NCBI GenBank assembly: GCA_012838345.1 | Contig: DUPK01000078.1 | Coordinates: 1-64,000, forward strand | Direction: 5' to 3' | Length of the DNA: 64,000 nt | Origin: Clostridiales bacterium | GTDB taxonomy: Bacteria; Bacillota; Clostridia; Oscillospirales; Oscillospiraceae | Shown here: positions 1 to 7,021 of the stretch, piece by piece | Position numbering within the stretch: the stretch's first letter is position 1 | Layout: every line of letters starts with the position of its first letter | Position numbers and translations under genes: made by a program | Notes under the pieces: model-generated | Databases searched by the model: none | What the model saw: the letters and a program-made list of their open reading frames with translations, nothing else | What the model was told of the DNA's origin: nothing

Positions 1-15
1 ATGGTGTGTAGTTTT

Positions 16-360
16 TTACACCTCTCCCGATGTCTTTCTAACTTCTCTCATTAACATCATTGCCTCGAATGGTTCCATGCCAAGGTATGATTCACAAGGG
101 GCAATTTTGTCAAATTCTTTCAAAATATCTACTGCGGTGGCAAGATATCCATCGTAATCTAAGTTCATTTTGTTTTTACACTTATTCAACTGCTTGTATA
201 GTTCAAAGACTTGGTTAAAGGAGGTGCTGTCTAGTGTTTTCTGGGCATCGGGGAGATTAATTATAAGATTGGTAATTGCACTAATGGTAAACGCTGCTGT
301 TCTGCCATTTTTAATCTTTTGAACGTTCTTTAAAGCTTTGATATTTGCCAAAATACCCAT
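16..360 (-). CDS. hypothetical protein, about 114 aa
   Basis: I do not recognise this protein. It is short, has no signal peptide or membrane segment, and has a basic N-terminus (NIKALKNVQKIKNG) followed by a largely helical, mixed-charge body. An ATG five codons further upstream (375) is in frame, but the GGAG at about 369-372 lies eight or nine bases before the ATG at 360, so I place the start at 360. Nothing on the same strand precedes it closely; upstream lies an AT-rich stretch with AGTCCA repeats. It could be a small cytoplasmic accessory or mobile-element protein. Coding status is supported by length and ribosome site only. Confidence 0.55.
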   Translation of the reverse strand: MGILANIKALKNVQKIKNGRTAAFTISAITNLIINLPDAQKTLDSTSFNQVFELYKQLNKCKNKMNLDYDGYLATAVDILKEFDKIAPCESYLGMEPFEAMMLMREVRKTSGEV

Positions 361-450
361 TCTCAGTATCTCCATAATTTATTGGTTCGCAATAAGGAAC
401 CTTTTGTGAACAAATTATACTGAATTTTCATGTAAAAATCAAGTTTTAAT

Positions 451-502
451 GATAGTCCACCGATTCCCTGCGATAGTCCAACTAATGTCCTGACAGTCCA
501 AC
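451..502. repeat. three spaced AGTCCA direct repeats
   Basis: AGTCCA occurs at 454, 475 and 495, spaced 21 and 20 bases, that is two helical turns apart. The first two copies share a longer GATAGTCCA start. Such phased repeats can be a regulator-binding array or a decayed insertion-sequence end; nothing here decides between these. The rest of 376-619 shows no convincing gene. Confidence 0.4.
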
Positions 503-619
503 GTTTTCTGCATTTTTGCCTTCTATAAAAATATGCGTCCTTATTTCCATAAGAGCACATATTTTACGGAGTAAAACTCAATAAAGTTCGAAAAACAACC
601 TTAAACGTACAATTCTGAG

Positions 620-664
620 AAAAATATAAGGGACGATTGTTCTATCAAAACAATCGTCCCTTAT
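620..664 (-). terminator. intrinsic terminator of tRNA-Pro(GGG)
   Basis: A perfect hairpin with a stem of at least 14 bp (628-641 with 649-662, extendable by two A-T pairs) and a 7-base loop directly follows the tRNA on the minus strand and is followed by a TATTTTT tract. Confidence 0.9.
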
Positions 665-742
665 TGGTCCGAGTGACTGGATTTGAACCAGCGGCCTCTT
701 GAACCCCATTCAAGCGCGATACCAAGCTTCGCCACACCCGGA
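665..742 (-). tRNA. tRNA-Pro(GGG)
   Basis: The minus strand folds as a complete tRNA: acceptor stem TCCGGGT / ACTCGGA with one G-T pair, anticodon stem CTTGA / TCAAG around loop ATGGGGT (anticodon GGG, proline), T-arm containing GGTTCAAATCC, and an encoded 3' CCA at 665-667. A strong terminator follows immediately. It reads proline CCC/CCU codons. Confidence 0.93.
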
Positions 743-880
743 TACCTAAAATTTCAGTACTATTCAGTGGTTTTGAAAACCGTTACTGCCCAGTTGCTAC
801 CAGCGGTAAATTCTAATTTTCCGCCTGTTTTCTGCCGCACCGGCAGAGGTCAACTCAGTTGAATCTCGGTGCGTCCGAGA
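743..880 (-). other. structured leader of tRNA-Pro(GGG)
   Basis: About 135 bases separate the predicted transcription start near 878 from the tRNA. On the minus strand the leader opens with three perfect hairpins placed end to end: 864-880 (6-bp stem), 850-862 (5-bp stem) and 831-847 (7-bp stem, 3-base loop), separated by only one or two bases. A further palindrome lies at 769-781. No known RNA family is recognised and no open reading frame fits. Confidence 0.5.
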
Positions 881-884
881 ATAC

Positions 885-913
885 AGTATAGAACGTTTTC
901 GCTTTTATGTCAA
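885..913 (-). promoter_or_regulatory. sigma-A promoter of tRNA-Pro(GGG)
   Basis: The minus strand has consensus TTGACA (908-913), a 17-base spacer and TATACT (885-890). It points at the leader and tRNA-Pro gene. Confidence 0.85.
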
Positions 914-1017
914 GCCCTTTCTGCCGATACTATAATTTTTCTCGCATCAGGGGAAATCCTGTCGAGATTGCGGAGAGCCTTCAGAAGCGCCTCATCCCTT
1001 TGATAATGGCTCCTTTT
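910..1017 (-). pseudogene. possible 3' gene fragment upstream of tRNA-Pro
   Basis: A minus-strand frame of 35 codons ends in TGA at 910-912, overlapping the -35 box. Its last 28 residues read as a plausible protein tail (for example ALLKALRNLDRISPDARKII), with codon use like neighbouring genes, and vaguely resemble the C-terminal tail of XRE-type regulators. It has no start codon and a stop closes it upstream. It is either a decayed gene end or chance; I favour a remnant weakly. Confidence 0.3.
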
Positions 1018-1132
1018 TCATTTGTCAAATAATCTATGCAAGGTTGCGCGTTATTATTATCTACGCAATAAATTAAGGCAGCATTTAAGCCGGAGCATGC
1101 AGCAAATTTTAATTGGAAACTTAAATTTTGTG

Positions 1133-1161
1133 TTGACAAAAGGCGACTAAGTGGCTATAAT
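1133..1161 (+). promoter_or_regulatory. sigma-A promoter of tRNA-Leu(GAG)
   Basis: Perfect consensus TTGACA (1133-1138), 17-base spacer, TATAAT (1156-1161), ending 33 bases before the tRNA. Confidence 0.92.
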
Positions 1162-1194
1162 AAGTCGTGCGCTGTGAGCGCAGAATGATAATAT

Positions 1195-1279
1195 GCGAGA
1201 GTGCTGGAATTGGTAGACAGGCACGTTTGAGGGGCGTGTGTCCTATGGCGTATGGGTTCAAGTCCCATCTCTCGCACCA
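1195..1279 (+). tRNA. tRNA-Leu(GAG)
   Basis: Acceptor stem GCGAGAG / CTCTCGC, D-arm with GGAATTGGTAGACA typical of leucine tRNAs, anticodon loop TTGAGGG (anticodon GAG), a long class II variable arm, T-arm GGTTCAAGTCC and encoded CCA. It reads CUC/CUU. A weak imperfect hairpin at 1283-1327 followed by TTATTT may terminate it. Confidence 0.93.
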
Positions 1280-1460
1280 AAAAAGTAGTATCGGATTTTG
1301 GCTAGAATGCTGAAATTCGGTACTTCTTATTTATGTGCCTTTTGCCGTTTAGATTTTCGAAAAAAATACTAAGCTAGTTTACTATTAATTTTTCTTTTGC
1401 TTTTTGCATATCAACTAAGTGGCAGTTTTTTAGCAAATTTATAATCTGTTCAGTTTTGTG

Positions 1461-1488
1461 TTGATATATTCAAAAAATATGTTAATAT
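1461..1488 (+). promoter_or_regulatory. putative promoter of the anion transporter
   Basis: TTGATA (1461-1466), 16-base spacer, TAATAT (1483-1488) in a strongly AT-rich stretch. It would give a leader of about 135 bases before the transporter start at 1633. Confidence 0.5.
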
Positions 1489-1504
1489 AGCAAAAGTGTT
1501 TATG

Positions 1505-1558
1505 GACAAGCCCTAAGTTGGGAACACTATTTGTAAATTCGGTTTGTCAGATTTTTTT
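1505..1558 (+). terminator. terminator-like hairpin in the transporter leader
   Basis: GACAAGCC (1505-1512) pairs with GGTTTGTC (1541-1548), one G-T pair, and is followed by seven Ts at 1552-1558. It sits between the putative promoter and the ribosome site, so it looks like an attenuator. A second perfect hairpin, CACAGG/CCTGTG, follows at 1574-1590. Confidence 0.5.
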
Positions 1559-1632
1559 AACAAGTTTATCCTTCACAGGGTCATCCTGTGTCCGCAAATT
1601 ACAAAACATTTTTTAGGAGGCTTTTAAACCCA

Positions 1633-2928
1633 ATGACAAACGTACTCATCTTCTTCCTGGGCTTTGTTCTTGCGATTGTCATAGGTCAGGTTTTCAAAAT
1701 CAATGCTGGCTTCGTCGCTATCTTCTTTGGTTTTCTCCTGAACTGGATAATCGCTAAGGGCACAGCCACCGACTTCATCAAGCTTTTCCCGGTAACTCTT
1801 TTCTGGAACTACGGCATACCCATTATGTTCTATGCTTTTGCCGCCGCCAACGGAACTCTTAGTGCGCTCGGCAACAAAGTTATTTGGAGGTTCCGCTCCA
1901 ATAAGTGGGTTATGTCGATTGCGGTTCTCTGTTCAGCAGCGATAGTCGCAGCCTGCGGTGCGGGAACCAATAACACCCTGATTCTGGCTCCCCTCGCTTG
2001 GCCCCTCTGCATTATAGCCGGAATCCCCTACCTGCTGATTCCCTTCTCCCTGTGGTGCGGCTCCTTCATAGGCTCCTTCCTGCCCTGGACTTCAAACGGA
2101 GCCATGCATGCCGCTCTGATTGGCCAGAACATTCCCGGTATTGATGTCGCTCCCCAGTCATGGCGTATCTTCATGTTCTACTGCCTGTTCGCCATCCTTG
2201 TCTATATTATTGCCTTTGTTGCTCTCAAAGGCTGGAAGACACGCGACCACGCCTCTGATGCGGAGCTCAAGGAGCCCGAGCCACTGAACCCCGTACATAA
2301 GAAGACACTGGCGATTATCATTATTATGATTGCCCTGCTTCTCATCCCGCTTATACTCAATACATTTGCTCCGAGCCCTGTATGGAAGTGGATGTCCGGC
2401 AACCTGTCCATTACCGTAACCAGTATTCTTGGCATATCCTTAATGGGTCTGCTCAAGCTCGGAAACCTTAGGGAAGTATTCAGCAAACACGTCAACTGGG
2501 AGATAATCTTCACCATCACAGGCATGGGAATGTACTGCGCTCTCTCCCGTGGCCTCGGCGTTGATACAGCACTCGGCGAGTGGCTGCCGACGCTGTCTCC
2601 CTCAGTTATCGCTCCGGCCTTCGTGCTCGTAGGCGCGGCACTGAGCTTCGTCGTTTCCGCTACCGCGGTTCTCCCGCTGCTCTATTCGCTCGCTCCCATC
2701 GTTGGCCCGGCCGCCGGTCTGTCACCCGCCGCCCTGATTGTTCCGATAGTCGTGGGTGTCGGCGTCACATCCTTCAGCCCCTTCTCCGTCGGCGGCGCTA
2801 CCGCACTCATCGGAGCTCCCCCGGAGGTTTCCAACAAACTCGTTCCTCAGCAGATTGCCTGCGCAATCGGAATGGCTCTTTTCGGAGTGCTTCTGGCATT
2901 CACCGGAATGTTTACAGTCGGCGCCTGA
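1633..2928 (+). CDS. ion-transporter-superfamily anion/dicarboxylate permease
   Basis: A polytopic membrane protein of 431 aa with about 11-12 hydrophobic segments and almost no soluble domain except a charged loop near residues 205-230. The layout, two hydrophobic halves joined by that loop and glycine/serine-rich turns such as VGVGVTSFSPFSVGG near the C-terminus, fits the ion transporter superfamily (dicarboxylate/anion:sodium symporters, MatC-like N-terminus). Substrate cannot be read from sequence; a C4-dicarboxylate or related organic acid is likely. An upstream in-frame start exists at 1588, but AGGAGG at 1615-1620 points to the ATG at 1633. It is a single-gene unit with its own leader, and a stem-loop follows the stop. 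Confidence 0.75.
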   Translation: MTNVLIFFLGFVLAIVIGQVFKINAGFVAIFFGFLLNWIIAKGTATDFIKLFPVTLFWNYGIPIMFYAFAAANGTLSALGNKVIWRFRSNKWVMSIAVLCSAAIVAACGAGTNNTLILAPLAWPLCIIAGIPYLLIPFSLWCGSFIGSFLPWTSNGAMHAALIGQNIPGIDVAPQSWRIFMFYCLFAILVYIIAFVALKGWKTRDHASDAELKEPEPLNPVHKKTLAIIIIMIALLLIPLILNTFAPSPVWKWMSGNLSITVTSILGISLMGLLKLGNLREVFSKHVNWEIIFTITGMGMYCALSRGLGVDTALGEWLPTLSPSVIAPAFVLVGAALSFVVSATAVLPLLYSLAPIVGPAAGLSPAALIVPIVVGVGVTSFSPFSVGGATALIGAPPEVSNKLVPQQIACAIGMALFGVLLAFTGMFTVGA

Positions 2929-3039
2929 TGGTCGTCTGATAGTCTTTTCAAGATTGCAGTAGTTTGCGGATAAATGGATAAATATAATAGGAAAAAGGGA
3001 TTGCAAGAAGTTCAATTTGTGCATTCCGTAATGAAAGAC

Positions 3040-3085
3040 TAAACCCCCTTCAAACCTAAGATTACAGGGATTGCAAGGGGGTTTA
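3040..3085 (+). terminator. probable terminator after the anion transporter
   Basis: An 11-bp perfect stem TAAACCCCCTT / AAGGGGGTTTA encloses a 24-base loop. The following T tract (TGTTTGG) is weak. Otherwise 2929-3190 holds no gene that I can support. Confidence 0.5.
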
Positions 3086-3190
3086 TGTTTGGCTCCGGAA
3101 TGTTGGGGTTCTAGAAGGACTCCGGCACTTTTGGCTCAATGATAATAATTAGAAAAGTATATATCTCCATTAACATACTGTCAATCAAAG

Positions 3191-3214
3191 ACCCCGGTGC
3201 CTAAGCACCGGGGT
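3191..3214 (-). terminator. terminator of the FMN-lipoprotein gene
   Basis: A 10-bp perfect stem ACCCCGGTGC / GCACCGGGGT with a four-base loop lies 19 bases after the minus-strand stop at 3233, followed by CTTTGATT. Confidence 0.7.
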
Positions 3215-3232
3215 TCAATATTTATTATCGTA

Positions 3233-3679
3233 TTAATCCACGTCAACGATGGCAAGCGTGGCGTCGCCTGCCCTTGCCTTTTCCAAAAGGGCCTTGCACA
3301 TGGCTCTGAAGCTTTTACCCGAGACGGAGGCTCCGGTGACCGTATCGGCAAAACCCGGCGTCTGGGCATCCAGGAAGTAAGCTGCGTAACTGCGGGTGTA
3401 GCGGTTGGGATAAGTGCCCATGCGGGCGCTCATGTTGCGCATGTATCTCATATCCCAGGATTTGATAAATCCCGAGGCGTTCTTTGCATTGTACTCGACC
3501 GACACAATTTCGCCACCACTGACCCGTATGGTCACAAATTCCTTCCAGCCGTTTCTATAGTTTTTCATCTCCGCGGAGTAATAACCGTCCTTAAGCTCCT
3601 GCTGATTCGAGTTACAGCTTCCCAGAACCAGCATCAGCCCGAGAGCACATATCAGCAATATCAGTCTCCTTTTTATCAT
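3233..3679 (-). CDS. FMN-binding-domain lipoprotein
   Basis: A secreted lipoprotein of 148 aa. A basic start (MIKRR) and hydrophobic stretch end in lipobox LGSC (Cys22). The rest is a single small domain beginning DGYYSAEM and ending in DTVTGASVSGKSF, which matches the [ST]GA[ST]-type flavinylation motif of FMN-binding (NqrC/RnfG/PplA-like) domains, where the second hydroxyl residue is linked to FMN through a phosphoester. Listeria PplA is the known lipoprotein example, working in extracellular electron transfer. The gene begins three bases after the chemoreceptor stop, so the two are almost certainly cotranscribed. No ApbE flavin transferase gene is visible in the window. Role as a surface redox carrier or sensor is inference. 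Confidence 0.72.
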   Translation of the reverse strand: MIKRRLILLICALGLMLVLGSCNSNQQELKDGYYSAEMKNYRNGWKEFVTIRVSGGEIVSVEYNAKNASGFIKSWDMRYMRNMSARMGTYPNRYTRSYAAYFLDAQTPGFADTVTGASVSGKSFRAMCKALLEKARAGDATLAIVDVD

Positions 3680-3682
3680 TGC

Positions 3683-5701
3683 TTATCCTCTCCCCTCTCC
3701 GGCTGCTGCGGGATTATTTTTGTCCGAAATCCCCGCGCGGGGCCTTCGCTCCCTGCGCAGAGTAAAGCGGTCAGACACCTCCTGAAGTTCCCAGGCCTGC
3801 GATTTAAGTTTGCTGCTGAAAGAGGCCACAGACTGGCTGAATTGGAGGTTGCGCTCCGCAAGCATTGATATTTCGGATATGTCGCCAGCCACGCTCTCAA
3901 GGGCGTCCTTTTCCCTGTTGACCGACAGCGCAAGCTCGTCGGTGATGCCCACGACCTTTTTCGCTATCTCCTCGAGCTCCTCCATCGCGCGGGCCATCTG
4001 TTGGGCGGAGCCCATACCCTCGGCGATAGCCTTGTGGCTGTTTTGAATCATTTCCGCGGTGCGCTTGGCGGACTGGGCGCTCATCTGAGCAAGCTCCTTC
4101 ACCTGCCCCGCGACGACCGCGAAACCCCTGCCAGTGGCGCCCGCGTGCGAGGCCTCAACGCTTGCGTTAATTGCGAGAATATGTGTCTGGAGTGCGATGT
4201 CCTCCATAAACTTTGTTATCTTGTTTATCTCGTCGGCGTTTTCGCGGATTTTATCCATAACCTCCAGCATGCTGCGCATCTGCTGGTTGCCCTGAGAGAG
4301 CTTCGCCATGGTCTCATCCATCAGCTTATAGGCAGCCTTGGCGTTTTTGTCCACCTCTCCGATGTCGCCTGAAATAATCTGCGTCTGCTCCATCAGCCGC
4401 GTTACGGACTCCGACTGGTGCTCCGAAGAGCTGTGTAGCGTCTGGGCGCTGGCTTCCATCTGTCTTGCCGAGTCGCTTAAAGTACCCGCCGACTGCTGGA
4501 GCCGCTGCATAATCTCATTTAAAAAGTCAATGATGTGGGAAAGTGACTCCTTCATAATCACGAAGTCGCCGGCAAACTCACCTTCAACCCAGATGTCCAG
4601 ATTTCCTTTAGAGAGCTCCGAGAGCGCCTCTTTGAGCTTCATCACATAACCGCTTACCGCCGTAATGGTCTCGCTGAGCGATACGGAGAGCGTCTGCGCC
4701 TCATCGCCCGTGTTCAATACCTCGACGGGGCTTGTGAGGTCGCCCTTGGCAAGCCCCTGGATACGGCTTGTGACAAGGCCAAGTGCGCGTGAAATCTTTC
4801 TGGAATACCGCGCTGTAATCAGAATTGCAATCGCGAGCAGGATGACAACTATAACGACGTTTGATAGAACCGCCATGTTCGCGATGCCCATAAAATCCGA
4901 GGACGGCACAAGAATTGCAATCGACCAGTTCACGCCGCGAATCGGGGAATACGCGACATATGTATCCCTTCCGTCTATTCGGACGGCGGCGGCGCCAATC
5001 TCGCCCGACTGCGCCCGCGACAGCAATGCAAGCATATCGTCGTTCCCCTCAAAGAGCGAGGCCGCGGTCCGTTTTGCTCGCACCACTTCCTGGTTCTGGT
5101 GGGCAAGTATCCGACCGTCGGGGCCCACCACAAGCGCATAGCCGCTGTGCCCGATGTGTATGGTGCCGAGAACATCGTTTAGCAAATCGTAGCGGTAGCT
5201 GCCCACCAGATAGTAGGCCACGTCCTGATTAACAATGACCGGGGCTCCGACCACAACTTCAAGACCTTTATCAGTTACGGCGGTGTCGGCTATTACAAGG
5301 TTCTGGGTCTCGTGCATCATCTGGTAGAGCTTCTCCCCGGAAATGTCCGCCGGTCCGTCGCCGTAGCCTGTGTAAAGTTTACCGTTAGGAGTGTACAGGG
5401 AGAGCCATACAAACTCGATGCCCGAAGCCATATAGTCAAGCTTCTCCTTCAGCTGCGCCCTCGTCGTATTGGCGGCAACAAGCTGCACATCCTCGGAGAG
5501 CAGGAGGATTCTATCGGCCATCAGATGCAGATTGCTCTCCACCGTTTTGGACGCAATCTGCACAAAGGGACCCAGCGTCTCCGTAAGCGTACCGCCAACC
5601 AGCTTTCCGGAGGCAATAAACAGTACCGCTGAGGTGACAATCGCCAGTATCAGCGTGACAATGGTTGTGTTCAGAATTATTTTCCTTCGTATCCCTTTCA
5701 A
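3683..5701 (-). CDS. methyl-accepting chemotaxis protein with dCache-type sensor
   Basis: A 672-aa transmembrane chemoreceptor. Residues about 10-32 are the first membrane helix; about 40-275 form an extracellular Cache-type double sensor (segments such as GHSGYALVVGPDGRILAH are typical); about 285-305 is the second helix; a HAMP region follows; about 400-640 is the coiled-coil signalling domain with hairpin tip ALQTHILAINASVEASHAG and GRGFAVVA. It should relay a bound ligand to CheA/CheW. The start is TTG, eight or nine bases after AAAGGAG. No che genes are nearby. The downstream flavin lipoprotein suggests a redox or energy-taxis link, which is inference. The C-terminal 30 residues are basic and disordered. 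Confidence 0.93.
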   Translation of the reverse strand: MKGIRRKIILNTTIVTLILAIVTSAVLFIASGKLVGGTLTETLGPFVQIASKTVESNLHLMADRILLLSEDVQLVAANTTRAQLKEKLDYMASGIEFVWLSLYTPNGKLYTGYGDGPADISGEKLYQMMHETQNLVIADTAVTDKGLEVVVGAPVIVNQDVAYYLVGSYRYDLLNDVLGTIHIGHSGYALVVGPDGRILAHQNQEVVRAKRTAASLFEGNDDMLALLSRAQSGEIGAAAVRIDGRDTYVAYSPIRGVNWSIAILVPSSDFMGIANMAVLSNVVIVVILLAIAILITARYSRKISRALGLVTSRIQGLAKGDLTSPVEVLNTGDEAQTLSVSLSETITAVSGYVMKLKEALSELSKGNLDIWVEGEFAGDFVIMKESLSHIIDFLNEIMQRLQQSAGTLSDSARQMEASAQTLHSSSEHQSESVTRLMEQTQIISGDIGEVDKNAKAAYKLMDETMAKLSQGNQQMRSMLEVMDKIRENADEINKITKFMEDIALQTHILAINASVEASHAGATGRGFAVVAGQVKELAQMSAQSAKRTAEMIQNSHKAIAEGMGSAQQMARAMEELEEIAKKVVGITDELALSVNREKDALESVAGDISEISMLAERNLQFSQSVASFSSKLKSQAWELQEVSDRFTLRRERRPRAGISDKNNPAAAGEGRG

Positions 5702-5985
5702 TCGCAGCTACTCCTTTAAACTATATATGGTAGACGATAATATCATTTTCTGCAAATTGCGCATGATCTTGTCCGCTTATACTGTCTAATATTAGCACAA
5801 AATGTAAGGAAGTCAATGAATAACATGATAATTATTGCTGCTGATAATGGGCTCGCCAGGCATTTCGACGTATTTCGCGCCGATACATATAGATATAGAG
5901 GGCTTATACTTGGTATAACCCCTCTTAAAACTAAGTTTCGGTTAAACGGCCGCGCCATCACTTATTTGAAACCTGTGCGCCCGAT

Positions 5986-6017
5986 AACACCCGGGTTTTG
6001 CATTAAAACCGGGCTGT
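5986..6017. other. imperfect stem-loop in a 328-base gap
   Basis: AACA, CCCGG and AAAA/TTTT segments pair around a short loop, just beyond the stop of the minus-strand gene at 6030. It lacks a T tract, so termination is uncertain. A second small hairpin lies near 5903-5930. The rest of 5702-6029 shows no supportable gene. Confidence 0.3.
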
Positions 6018-6029
6018 TAGCCCCCTTGC

Positions 6030-6776
6030 CTACCAATCTTCGGCGTTAAACACTATTTTAAGATTTTCCTCGCTGATTAAAACCATGCTCCGCTCGCCGT
6101 GGTTCCATTTTCCCGGCTGATATGGCCTGCTGTAAAGGACATATATTTCAAGGTCACTCGGCAGCTCATTATAATCGCCGCCAAAAACATACAGCGTCCC
6201 GTCAAATACGCCGTGCTCGGTCCTCTCCCAATCGGTGGAGAAGCCGTGCCAGGCGGCGAGGCGGGTGTACATATTCTTATATGAGCGTATGGACTCCTTA
6301 TCCGTTTTAAACCTAAGGACCAGCTCCTCCCCACCCTGACCCAAAGCCGGGTGATAGCTGAAAGAGACCTCCTCCGCATTGTCCGGGATTTCGCGGGGAA
6401 AGCCCTGGGTTAAACTACCCATCTGGTCCAGGGCTACCTTATACCGCGAGACATCCGTAGTCGTCGTTACGATGGAATTGAGAACAATAAATATCAGAAA
6501 AAACGCAGTTAAAATGCCAAATGCAGTCGCAAGGCCGATTGTAAGAATTTTGGATTTCGATTTACTGACCTTCCCCTTTGCCGTCATATACGTGATAATC
6601 CCATATACTACAAACGGTATTGCAAGAAGGAGCCCCTCCCAATAATAGGACTCCACAAACCCCCGGATTAAAATCCAGTACACGACGAGGAAGGCAATAA
6701 AGGAAACGCCCGTCAAAACGGTGGGAAAAGCGGCCCTTCTTATATCAAAACTGTAGCTTTCTGCTTTCAACTCCAA
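6030..6776 (-). CDS. membrane protein of unknown function
   Basis: I do not recognise this 248-aa protein. It has three predicted membrane helices in the first half (about 17-38, 45-65 and 78-105; the last is rich in F, L and I), separated by a basic loop KGKVSKSKSK. The second half (about 115-248) is a soluble domain rich in aromatic residues, probably outside the cell, starting near TTTTDVSRYKVALDQMGSL. The start is ATG at 6776. It is monocistronic, with no terminator carrying a clear T tract. A sensory or envelope role is possible but unsupported. Confidence 0.7.
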   Translation of the reverse strand: MELKAESYSFDIRRAAFPTVLTGVSFIAFLVVYWILIRGFVESYYWEGLLLAIPFVVYGIITYMTAKGKVSKSKSKILTIGLATAFGILTAFFLIFIVLNSIVTTTTDVSRYKVALDQMGSLTQGFPREIPDNAEEVSFSYHPALGQGGEELVLRFKTDKESIRSYKNMYTRLAAWHGFSTDWERTEHGVFDGTLYVFGGDYNELPSDLEIYVLYSRPYQPGKWNHGERSMVLISEENLKIVFNAEDW

Positions 6777-6970
6777 TTACTCCCTTTCCAGCTTGTTTGC
6801 GGATAGTAAATACGGGCGGAAGCCTGGCAAATATTCCAAACCCGTTTTTCGCTTATTATAAGCATTGTATGGGAATTGTACCATATTTTAGGTGCGTTGC
6901 CAAGAGTATAACAAGATATTTGGCTAGTCAATTTTGAAAGTCTAAAGGGAGACGGGTATAGCATTACGGC

Positions 6971-7017
6971 GGAGAAAATAAAAATCGACAGCCTCAGGAC
7001 TTTGCGGCTGTCGATTT
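6971..7017 (-). terminator. terminator at the end of the polC operon
   Basis: A 12-bp perfect stem AAATCGACAGCC / GGCTGTCGATTT (6982-6993 with 7006-7017) begins four bases after the polC stop and is followed on the minus strand by TTTTTATTTTC. Confidence 0.92.
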
Positions 7018-7021
7018 AACG

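Noticed and set aside
363-560. Minus-strand 65-codon frame upstream of the first gene
   Set aside because: It runs over the AGTCCA repeats and AT-rich spacer, has no good ribosome site and its protein shows no fold-like pattern.
743-880. T-box leader before tRNA-Pro
   Set aside because: No T-box sequence or terminator/antiterminator pair; and the downstream gene is a tRNA, not a synthetase.
5743-6049. Short frames on both strands in the 328-base gap
   Set aside because: They cross hairpins, have no ribosome sites and look like random translations.
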